Of a stretch of DNA of 64,000 nucleotides, positions 24,775 through 31,028 are shown in pieces. This stretch comes from a virus: positions 1 to 64,000 of the IMG/VR virus record IMGVR_UViG_3300021185_003122; one strand, given 5' to 3'. Below the pieces are notes generated by a model. That model ran no database searches and was not told where the DNA came from. It saw nothing but the letters and a program-made list of their open reading frames with translations. The translations under genes were made by a program, and so were the position numbers. Numbering within the stretch: the first letter of the stretch is position 1; each line of letters opens with the position of its first letter.

Positions 24775-25151
24775 TTATTTTCGACTTTTTTTATCTCTTC
24801 TTCTATAAACTCAACAAAATCGCCAGCATAATCTTTTCCTCCAATATGCCATCTACTTCCAAATACAGATTTAGCTTCTTCTAAACTCCCAACTTCATTT
24901 CTAGCAAATTCAGGAGATTCAGACTTCCAATCATATATAGTAAATAACTGAATACCGTTTTCTTCAGTTTCAAACTCTACTACCCATTCATACATTACTT
25001 TACCATCACCACTATTTTCAGGTCCATAAGTCGGGTTGCCAAAATAATCTACTAAATCATTATAAGTAATACCGTAACTTAATTTACTTTTTAAAGACGT
25101 TCCTGCAGTTTCAGGAGCATCCATTTCATCATAAGTTGTAATTTTTGTCAT
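24762..25151 (-). CDS. Small acidic early protein, unknown
   Basis: The 129-residue protein has LVDYFGNPTYGPENSGDGKV and a conserved-looking EWVVEFETEENGIQLFTIYD strand pair, then an acidic tail. The pattern GDGKV.YEW....F suggests a compact beta-rich fold. I recall similar small proteins in phages but cannot name a function. The end overlaps the next promoter. Confidence 0.5.
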   Translation of the reverse strand: MTKITTYDEMDAPETAGTSLKSKLSYGITYNDLVDYFGNPTYGPENSGDGKVMYEWVVEFETEENGIQLFTIYDWKSESPEFARNEVGSLEEAKSVFGSRWHIGGKDYAGDFVEFIEEEIKKVENKLPF

Positions 25152-25176
25152 AACCTTTATTTTTAATTTATATACC

Positions 25177-25208
25177 TAAATATATGATTACTTTTTCGAA
25201 CAAGCAAC
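25177..25208 (-). promoter_or_regulatory. Promoter, GTTGC-N19-TATATTTA
   Basis: TATATTTA is at 25177-25184 and GTTG at 25205-25208. The leader ends AAAGGTTATG of the gene at 25151. Confidence 0.7.
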
Positions 25209-25211
25209 TTT

Positions 25212-25454
25212 TTACTCAACTATTTTTAAATCTTTTTCCTTTTTCTCAAGCTTTATAAGTAGTCTGCTATACATTTCTCCTACAAAATCTTCAATATATA
25301 ATGTTTTAAATGGACCAAACATTTGTCTTGAAGGAGTAGAATAAAGTTTGAAAAAATTATTGATGTAGTTACGAGATGCATTTAAATGATCTTGATTAGT
25401 GCTTGATTCGATTACCTTGATAGACTTGCGATAGATTGATATAGCTGAATTCAT
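25212..25454 (-). CDS. Small basic helical protein
   Basis: The 80-residue protein reads MNSAISIYRKSIKVIESSTN and ends LIKLEKKEKDLKIVE. It overlaps the upstream ORF by 4 bases (ATGA type) and belongs to the five-gene run 26457 to 25212. The function is unknown. Confidence 0.5.
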   Translation of the reverse strand: MNSAISIYRKSIKVIESSTNQDHLNASRNYINNFFKLYSTPSRQMFGPFKTLYIEDFVGEMYSRLLIKLEKKEKDLKIVE

Positions 25455-25648
25455 GAATATTTAGTTTTATATTTGTAATAAAATTTACTTCCAACTCCTA
25501 TATCTTGAATAATACAGTCCTTAGGAAGCTTGTTTGACCTAACTGAGAGTATAGAGTCAGGAGTTCTTTCGTTGAGGAACTCTTCAACATAGACTTTATT
25601 CCCATACTTCTTCTTATATGCTACTGCTATTGGAATTCTCTTTACCAT
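25451..25648 (-). CDS. Small basic early protein
   Basis: The 65-residue basic protein (MVKRIPIAVAYKKKYGNKVY) overlaps the upstream membrane peptide by 7 bases and the downstream ORF by 4 bases. No domain is recognised. Confidence 0.5.
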   Translation of the reverse strand: MVKRIPIAVAYKKKYGNKVYVEEFLNERTPDSILSVRSNKLPKDCIIQDIGVGSKFYYKYKTKYS

Positions 25649-25806
25649 AATCCTTTGAAAAAGTTATATACAAAGATTGATAAACTAACAGGCCAGAGAG
25701 CAGTATGAAAGATTCTCTCTCTCCAGATCCAGGTATTCATTCCCATACTAGTTGTATAGTATTCTAACCACCAACACCATAATATTCCTACTAAGAGATA
25801 TCCCAT
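25642..25806 (-). CDS. 54-residue Trp-rich membrane protein
   Basis: The ORF begins at an ATG inside the end of the SWIM gene and ends in a 7-base overlap with the next ORF. It encodes a Trp-rich protein (MGYLLVGILWCWWLEYYTTS) with two hydrophobic segments, residues 2-16 and 36-51. Tight overlaps on both sides support translation. A small inner-membrane protein is likely. The function is unknown. Confidence 0.55.
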   Translation of the reverse strand: MGYLLVGILWCWWLEYYTTSMGMNTWIWRERIFHTALWPVSLSIFVYNFFKGLW

Positions 25807-26225
25807 TCCTCTGCTGCTTGTTTAATATGTTTACACTTTCTATGACCAATATAACCCATGCAATCACAGTAAAATCCGTTCTTACCTAGCTTGACCGTGT
25901 AGATCTTGTCACTGCTCGCACTCGCAAACTGACGGGGCTCGTATTTAGCCTGAGTGGGCTCGTTGCTCGGAAATATCTCGTCAAAAGGCTTCTTTTCTAC
26001 CATTATGTCGTCGATCGTAGTCTGCTCGTGAACTTCAGTCCAACTAGGAGTATGAAACGTTCCATTAGCAGTTTTAAGTATACCTCCCTTACCTACATTA
26101 GTATAAGGTACAGTATAAGTAAATCTTCTAACCCATGTACCAGAGACAGGAGGAGATTGAGAATAAGCTCCATCCCTATACTCTATAGTAGTAGTTCCAT
26201 TAAGTGTTACTTCCCACAACGCCAT
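25791..26225 (-). CDS. SWIM-type zinc finger protein
   Basis: The 144-residue protein ends in a SWIM zinc-finger signature CxCx8CxH (C120, C122, C131, H133 in FYCDCMGYIGHRKCKHIKQ), a motif that binds DNA or protein. The first 75 residues are beta-rich (WVRRFTYTVPYTNVGKGGIL). It lies in a run of small overlapping genes that probably act on host transcription or DNA. The partner is unknown. Confidence 0.65.
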   Translation of the reverse strand: MALWEVTLNGTTTIEYRDGAYSQSPPVSGTWVRRFTYTVPYTNVGKGGILKTANGTFHTPSWTEVHEQTTIDDIMVEKKPFDEIFPSNEPTQAKYEPRQFASASSDKIYTVKLGKNGFYCDCMGYIGHRKCKHIKQAAEEWDIS

Positions 26226-26226
26226 A

Positions 26227-26457
26227 CTATCCTTTATATAAGTTACTACCCCATCCTACTCTCTGATCCATCTTTCGAATAGTAGTAGCTGCTTCTACAT
26301 CTTTTATTATCTCCGTTTCAGCATACTCAGTCTTTCCGGAAATAATATTCCTTACATACCAAGCGCTAGTAGTAGAACACTTTACACAAGTCTTAGTACC
26401 AGGTAAAGCTTTTATCCTTAAAGGATTTATCTCCTCAGTACATTTACTACACTTCAT
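26227..26457 (-). CDS. DksA/TraR-like C4 zinc finger protein
   Basis: The 76-residue protein has CSKC at 3-6 and CVKC at 24-27 separated by EEINPLRIKALPG. This fits the DksA/TraR zinc finger pattern (C..C...I...R..A.P....C..C). Short phage and plasmid TraR-like proteins bind RNA polymerase through its secondary channel. The N-terminal coiled coil of DksA is missing, so activity may differ. It overlaps the upstream gene by 11 bases. Confidence 0.6.
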   Translation of the reverse strand: MKCSKCTEEINPLRIKALPGTKTCVKCSTTSAWYVRNIISGKTEYAETEIIKDVEAATTIRKMDQRVGWGSNLYKG

Positions 26458-26710
26458 TAGCTTCGAATATTTTATCTATATCTTCTCTACTTAGCCATCC
26501 TTCTACTTCTCCATCAAACATAACCTCAAAAGAAGCTACATCTTTAACGTCAGTAACAGACTCTCTTAAACCATTTCTACTACTAGAGTATAAACCTTCT
26601 CCAGCAACAATAGATAACTCCTTACCATTATCGAATCTATATTTCGCCATGATAGCCTTATCAGGAATCATAGGATGCGAAACAAATACTAAATTTTTAA
26701 AACTTGCCAT
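26447..26710 (-). CDS. Small early protein, unknown
   Basis: The 87-residue protein (MASFKNLVFVSHPMIPDKAI) has an N-terminal beta segment and an acidic C-terminal helix. It is first in the unit running from the promoter at 26735-26766 through the zinc-finger genes. No family is recognised. Confidence 0.5.
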   Translation of the reverse strand: MASFKNLVFVSHPMIPDKAIMAKYRFDNGKELSIVAGEGLYSSSRNGLRESVTDVKDVASFEVMFDGEVEGWLSREDIDKIFEANEV

Positions 26711-26734
26711 AACCTTTTAACTTTTATTTATATC

Positions 26735-26766
26735 TAAATATAAGAACTTTTAATGAGAATACCAAC
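26735..26766 (-). promoter_or_regulatory. Promoter, GTTGG-N19-TATATTTA
   Basis: TATATTTA is at 26735-26742 and GTTG at 26763-26766. The leader ends AAAAGGTTATG. Confidence 0.7.
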
Positions 26767-27293
26767 TACATCCACTTAATATTTTCATAAAAAGCTACTG
26801 ATGAATGATGGCAAGGATTAATGTTACCTTCATTCAAATTCATCTTAATATTTAATTTACCAGCATTAGGAATAGTTACTTGCTCTCTAAACTTCTTTCT
26901 TGTAAATAAAACAACTCCGTTAGGATCAAGAAGAGGAGAATAAAATGCTATGTGAGTAAATATATACTTACCGTCTTCATCCTCCTTACATTTAATATTC
27001 TGGAAAGACACATACTTACTATCTGGTTTCCAGGAGGTTTTAACTTCTATAGAAACTTGTCCATCATCACTAAAAACATCGAAGCCATGTTGATTTACTA
27101 GAGGAGCTACTTTCATATCTCTTCTAAAGTAATGAGAAGCCCAGTTTTTAATAATTACCTCAGATAATTTTGGGAGGCCTCCTTCTTTTAATGCATCTCT
27201 TGCTTCTTGATCATCTCTTATGTATTTTTCTAGAATAGGTTTAGGAAATCCTAAATCACTAGCATACATACTAAGTATCGGTTGCTCTTTCAT
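26766..27293 (-). CDS. PD-(D/E)xK-like endonuclease candidate
   Basis: The 175-residue protein contains GFDVFSDDGQVSIEVKTSW, giving D72 and E83-x-K85, the core of PD-(D/E)xK nucleases. Conserved aromatic and His residues lie around it (YVSFQNIKC, CHHSSVAFYENIKW). Restriction-enzyme-like folds of this size are used by phages to cut host or competitor DNA. It shares an operon with an HExxH protein and overlaps it by one base. Confidence 0.6.
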   Translation of the reverse strand: MKEQPILSMYASDLGFPKPILEKYIRDDQEARDALKEGGLPKLSEVIIKNWASHYFRRDMKVAPLVNQHGFDVFSDDGQVSIEVKTSWKPDSKYVSFQNIKCKEDEDGKYIFTHIAFYSPLLDPNGVVLFTRKKFREQVTIPNAGKLNIKMNLNEGNINPCHHSSVAFYENIKWM

Positions 27294-27658
27294 TATATAA
27301 CCATTTTAAAATTAGATTCTTCTTTAAATGCTGCTACTTCATATGGGTGATTATCATATCTATACCCCATACTATAATATCTAGTATACCAAGAAGGAGA
27401 TTGAAGATAATGCTGATATTCATGAATGATAGTTTCAGCTAAATGCTTCTCATCTTCCATATGCTTGTAGTATATAACTATAGTATTATAGTCATGTAAC
27501 CACTCTGCCTGAGTATCATCATCTCCTGTATATTTAGACTTAAGAGAAGGTTCAAATTCTATATAAGGAGAACATTCATGGAACTTACTTAGCCCATAAT
27601 GCTCTACTACTCTTTCTAAAATCTCTTTACTTAATCTTTTTGCTGTACGTAAATGCAT
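27293..27658 (-). CDS. HExxH zincin-like metalloprotein
   Basis: The 121-residue protein carries HEYQH at 79-83 in ETIIHEYQHYLQSP and a downstream Glu in HPYEVAAF, the usual arrangement of a zinc-dependent peptidase of the SprT or gluzincin type. It is short for a full protease. The promoter is at 27675-27706 and the nuclease-like gene follows. It may cleave a host factor, or may be a zinc-binding relative without activity. Confidence 0.65.
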   Translation of the reverse strand: MHLRTAKRLSKEILERVVEHYGLSKFHECSPYIEFEPSLKSKYTGDDDTQAEWLHDYNTIVIYYKHMEDEKHLAETIIHEYQHYLQSPSWYTRYYSMGYRYDNHPYEVAAFKEESNFKMVI

Positions 27659-27674
27659 AACCTTTTATTTATAC

Positions 27675-27706
27675 TAAATATAAGAAAAAAAATTGTAACT
27701 AGCAAC
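27675..27706 (-). promoter_or_regulatory. Promoter, GTTGC-N19-TATATTTA
   Basis: TATATTTA is at 27675-27682 and GTTG at 27703-27706. The leader ends AAAAGGTTATG. Confidence 0.7.
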
Positions 27707-27710
27707 TTTT

Positions 27711-28886
27711 TTATATTAAATTTGCTGCTTTATTTACTTTCATAAATAATCTATCAATAACAGGAGCATGACCACAATTTTCAACACATAAAATACATTT
27801 GCCATCTTCTATAGATTTATCCCATCCTTTATAAAAGAAAGAATCAAACGTTTTAAAGATATCTGAGTATTCAGTACTGTTTAAGTTTACTTTATCAGGT
27901 CCTCCTACTCCTTGAAGTAGTTGATTAGGAATTTCTGAACCAGCAGCATTATCTGCTAGAGCATATCCTGTATAACAACATGGAAGTAATACTCCGTTAG
28001 GAGTAAGGTATAGACCTTTATGCTTATCACTATCAACTTCACATTGAATTGAAGTATTATCTAAATGAGAATATTTAGAGTAATCAATATCCATAGGTTT
28101 GTATTCAGGAAGTTTATTGTACTTTAAAATTTTATTTACATCAATTGAGTCACTTCCTTTTTTAATCTTCTTCATGCTTTTAGATAAATGAGATTTAGGA
28201 AGAGATATACTATAAACCTTTTTACCTTCTTTATCATATACAGGAGTATCCCATGTAAGATTATTAACTTGATCTTCCATACCTAATGATCTTTTAGGAG
28301 CAAAAAACTTAAAACCAAGATTAGTAGATAATTTTTTAGCATCATCTATCTGATGTTCATTATGTTCAAATGTAATAAAGTCCCACTGAGCTGTTCCACC
28401 ATTATCAATAAATGCTTTTACATTGTCCATTAGTTTAGACCATTTAACATTTCTTCTATAAAGGTGATTAGTATCTTCTAGTCCATCTATTCCAAAAATA
28501 ACTAAATGAGATTTAAATAATTTAAGATAAGAAGCTAACTCTTTCCAGAATTTAGGATTACGATTTCCTCCATTAGAATTAACTGATATGTGCATATCCT
28601 TTCTAATATTAGCTACATAACCAATTATATCTAAAATATATGGGTTAGAACAAGGATCTCCATAGTCTCCACATAATTTTAACTCTTTTACTTTTTTAAT
28701 TATGTTTGGACCAAGCCATTTATCTAAATTTTCAACAGTTAAGTCTTCTAATTTAAGTTGAGGATGTTTTACAGGAGTTCCTGGAATAAATCTAGCACAT
28801 ATAGGACAAGCGGCATTACATCTAGTTGTTGCCTCAATATGAATGTAGTATTCTACTTCTGATCTATTATGGGAATTAGTCCACAT
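27711..28886 (-). CDS. Radical SAM enzyme with C-terminal Cys cluster
   Basis: The 391-residue protein has the radical SAM 4Fe-4S motif CxxxCxxC at C23, C27 and C30 (TRCNAACPICARF). SAM-binding features follow (CGDYGDPCSNP). A SPASM-like C-terminal region has CEVDSDK, GVLLPCCYTGYA and CILCVENCGHA, which could hold further clusters. Similar proteins occur in large marine phages. It overlaps thyA by one base, so the two are co-expressed. The substrate, possibly a peptide or nucleotide, is unknown. Confidence 0.8.
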   Translation of the reverse strand: MWTNSHNRSEVEYYIHIEATTRCNAACPICARFIPGTPVKHPQLKLEDLTVENLDKWLGPNIIKKVKELKLCGDYGDPCSNPYILDIIGYVANIRKDMHISVNSNGGNRNPKFWKELASYLKLFKSHLVIFGIDGLEDTNHLYRRNVKWSKLMDNVKAFIDNGGTAQWDFITFEHNEHQIDDAKKLSTNLGFKFFAPKRSLGMEDQVNNLTWDTPVYDKEGKKVYSISLPKSHLSKSMKKIKKGSDSIDVNKILKYNKLPEYKPMDIDYSKYSHLDNTSIQCEVDSDKHKGLYLTPNGVLLPCCYTGYALADNAAGSEIPNQLLQGVGGPDKVNLNSTEYSDIFKTFDSFFYKGWDKSIEDGKCILCVENCGHAPVIDRLFMKVNKAANLI

Positions 28887-29683
28887 TAATTACTTAGAGG
28901 AGCTTTTATAGATGGATGACTTTTGTAATTAATTAAATCTACATCGAAGTCTCCTGTATAAATATTAAAGCAAACAACTTTAGCTTCCGGAAGGTCATAA
29001 GAATATCTGTCTAATTGCTTTTCTGCTTGCTCTAAATGATTGGTATATAAATGAACATCTCCAAAGTTGCCTATCAGCTCTCCAGGTTCTAATCTAGTCT
29101 CTTTACATAGTAACAACAGTAACAAACCGTAACTACTAATGTTAAACGGTACTCCTAAGAATAGGTCAGCACTTCTTTGATTCCACATAAGAGAGAGCTT
29201 ACCATCTGCTACATAACATTGAAAAGAGTAATGGCATGGAGGAAGAGTCATCTTATCTAAATCTTCTACATTCCAACTATCAACCAAATGTCTTCTACTA
29301 TCTGGATTGCTTATAATTCCTGTAATCAGATTCTCTAGCTGATCAATACCATTTATGTCTCTCCATTGCTTACCGTATATAGGTCCTAACTCTCCATCTG
29401 TTCTACCAGACTTCTTATAATCACCATCCCATATCTTACAGTTATTATCTTGAAGATACTTAATATTAGTATCACCTCTTAAGAACCATTTCAACTCAGT
29501 AACCATAGTCTTAAATGCAATCTTCTTAGTAGTCAAGATAGGAAAACCATCTGACATATCATGTCTGATTGATGCTCCGAAGATAGATTTAGTACCTGTT
29601 CCGGTCCTATCAGTTTTAACAACTCCTCTAGTAAGAACTTGTTTGAGAAGTTTCTGATAGTCGTTGTCTAAACTATTAGCCAT
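28886..29683 (-). CDS. thyA: Thymidylate synthase
   Basis: The 265-residue protein is full length for ThyA (E. coli 264). It shows FPILTTKKIAFK, WDGDYKKSGR, the active-site LPPCHYSFQ (Cys near 147), RSADLFLGVPFNISSYG and GDVHLYTNHLEQ. It makes dTMP from dUMP with methylenetetrahydrofolate, supplying phage DNA synthesis. It overlaps the upstream 62-residue ORF by 8 bases and the radical SAM gene by 1 base. Confidence 0.97.
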   Translation of the reverse strand: MANSLDNDYQKLLKQVLTRGVVKTDRTGTGTKSIFGASIRHDMSDGFPILTTKKIAFKTMVTELKWFLRGDTNIKYLQDNNCKIWDGDYKKSGRTDGELGPIYGKQWRDINGIDQLENLITGIISNPDSRRHLVDSWNVEDLDKMTLPPCHYSFQCYVADGKLSLMWNQRSADLFLGVPFNISSYGLLLLLLCKETRLEPGELIGNFGDVHLYTNHLEQAEKQLDRYSYDLPEAKVVCFNIYTGDFDVDLINYKSHPSIKAPLSN

Positions 29684-29864
29684 ATATTAGGACTCTTTCT
29701 TGTTTAGCTTCATTTACTAAAGCTCTTTTAAGAGTTTTACCAAAAGGTCTTTTAGATACCTGTTCGAAAGTTAATCCCTCTACCGTTATGTGATAGCCAG
29801 GAATGACTGATTCAGATATTCTAGCGTTTATTTTAGTTGGGGCTATAAAGTATAATTTTTGCAT
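29676..29864 (-). CDS. Small basic protein upstream of thyA
   Basis: The 62-residue protein (MQKLYFIAPTKINARISESV) is basic in its C-terminal half (FGKTLKRALVNEAKQERV). It overlaps thyA by 8 bases and is first in the thyA unit, with promoter 29882-29913. No family is recognised. Confidence 0.5.
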   Translation of the reverse strand: MQKLYFIAPTKINARISESVIPGYHITVEGLTFEQVSKRPFGKTLKRALVNEAKQERVLIYG

Positions 29865-29881
29865 AACATTTTATTTATACT

Positions 29882-29913
29882 CTAATATAGGAATAAATTA
29901 TATAACATCCAAC
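29882..29913 (-). promoter_or_regulatory. Promoter, GTTGG-N19-TATATTAG
   Basis: TATATTAG is at 29882-29889 and GTTG at 29910-29913. It drives the small ORF, thyA and the radical SAM gene. Confidence 0.65.
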
Positions 29914-30332
29914 TATATCAACGAGGAATTTGGTTTAAGTTTAGTCCCCTCAAAGTCAAAATCTTCTATGCCATACTTATCATATTGATCTAGAGGAAGA
30001 TTAATTAACTTAGCTACTTCTATATAGTCTACCGTTATTTCTTCATTCTCTTTTATAAGTTTAGTACTTATTAAGAATATATTATTACCTAGGAGAGACA
30101 CCTTGCTATTAGGAGAGCTACTATGATTAGCATACCTTGCTATAGGAATAGATTCTATCCATCCATCATATAGAACTCTACCTTCTATAATAGGAATAAG
30201 ATCCTTACTTAAATAAAATCCAATATTAGTTTCTGGAATGATGTTATAAGAGGCTAAAAGTCCTTTACCTCTTGGAGGAGTATCTCCAACTCTAAATAAT
30301 ACTTTTTGCTTGTTCAAAATGCTCTTCTTCAA
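29913..30332 (-). CDS. SET-domain protein (lysine methyltransferase-like)
   Basis: The 139-residue protein has the SET-domain core: RGKGLLASYNI at residues 21-31, ARYANHSSSPNSKV at 65-78 (NHS..PN) and IKENEEITVDY at 93-103. It lacks the pre-SET Cys region, as in short bacterial and viral SET proteins. These enzymes methylate lysine on proteins using SAM. The target is unknown. It overlaps the oxygenase gene upstream by 41 bases, so the two products are made together. Confidence 0.75.
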   Translation of the reverse strand: MKKSILNKQKVLFRVGDTPPRGKGLLASYNIIPETNIGFYLSKDLIPIIEGRVLYDGWIESIPIARYANHSSSPNSKVSLLGNNIFLISTKLIKENEEITVDYIEVAKLINLPLDQYDKYGIEDFDFEGTKLKPNSSLI

Positions 30333-30882
30333 AAAATATAATTAAAGCATACCTGCTTCCTTCAGTAACTTCAGTTACTAAATGTTCATAAGTAGGAGGA
30401 AACATAATACAGTTACCTAATTCTCTTCCTGCATCTCCATAGGTAGTCATTTTCAAAGTACCTCCATTATATTCATCTGAGTCAGATAATTGAGCAGAAA
30501 AAGACCTATAGATTATTTGGCTTCCATATTTGGAGAAGTCAACATGCTTTGTTAACTTATGACCGATTCCATACTTCATTATTTTGATAGTAGGACAGGA
30601 GCTGATGCCCCAATCCTGTAATCTATCTACTATAAAATCTTTGAGTGTTTGGTCTTCGGTTTCAATCCAAGTAGCGTTACTATCCTTTCGCCATCTTACA
30701 ATAAGAGTACCATCAGCATTAACTTCTTCTTCTCCAATCTCTCTATTGTACTTAGCTCTTCCTTGTTTGATAGTATCTACTAAAGTGAGAGTATCATGTC
30801 CCTCAACCTCTTTAGAATTATCATAAAAACTTCTTATATACGCACAGTCTTCTGGCGAGAATAAAACCTTTTGTTGAAACAT
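30292..30882 (-). CDS. 2-oxoglutarate/Fe(II) oxygenase (prolyl 4-hydroxylase-like)
   Basis: The 196-residue protein carries the double-stranded beta-helix iron site H113-x-D115 (TKHVDFSKYG), H167 (PTYEHLVTEV) and the 2-oxoglutarate Arg177 (EGSRYALIIFF). YNGGTL lies between them, as in phage prolyl-hydroxylase-like enzymes. T4-like marine phages often carry several such oxygenases. The substrate may be protein or nucleic acid. It is paired with a SET methyltransferase, suggesting a shared modification job. Confidence 0.8.
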   Translation of the reverse strand: MFQQKVLFSPEDCAYIRSFYDNSKEVEGHDTLTLVDTIKQGRAKYNREIGEEEVNADGTLIVRWRKDSNATWIETEDQTLKDFIVDRLQDWGISSCPTIKIMKYGIGHKLTKHVDFSKYGSQIIYRSFSAQLSDSDEYNGGTLKMTTYGDAGRELGNCIMFPPTYEHLVTEVTEGSRYALIIFFEEEHFEQAKSII

Positions 30883-30885
30883 ATA

Positions 30886-31026
30886 TTACGAATGCTTAGC
30901 CTTGAAGTAAGTAATAAAGTTATTTAAGATACTAGCAGATTGAGTTTTCTTATCAGAAGCAGGTTCTGTAATACTTCTCTGCTGTACGTCTGTTTTCCAA
31001 TTAAATGTTTTATATACGTTTGGCAT
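30886..31026 (-). CDS. 46-residue small protein
   Basis: The ORF fills the gap between the Hint protein and the oxygenase gene with 2-3 base spacings on each side. It encodes MPNVYKTFNWKTDVQQRSIT and ends FITYFKAKHS. A conserved-looking F-x-W-K near the N-terminus suggests a short structural or adaptor peptide. The spacing supports it as real. The function is unknown. Confidence 0.55.
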   Translation of the reverse strand: MPNVYKTFNWKTDVQQRSITEPASDKKTQSASILNNFITYFKAKHS

Positions 31027-31028
31027 AA

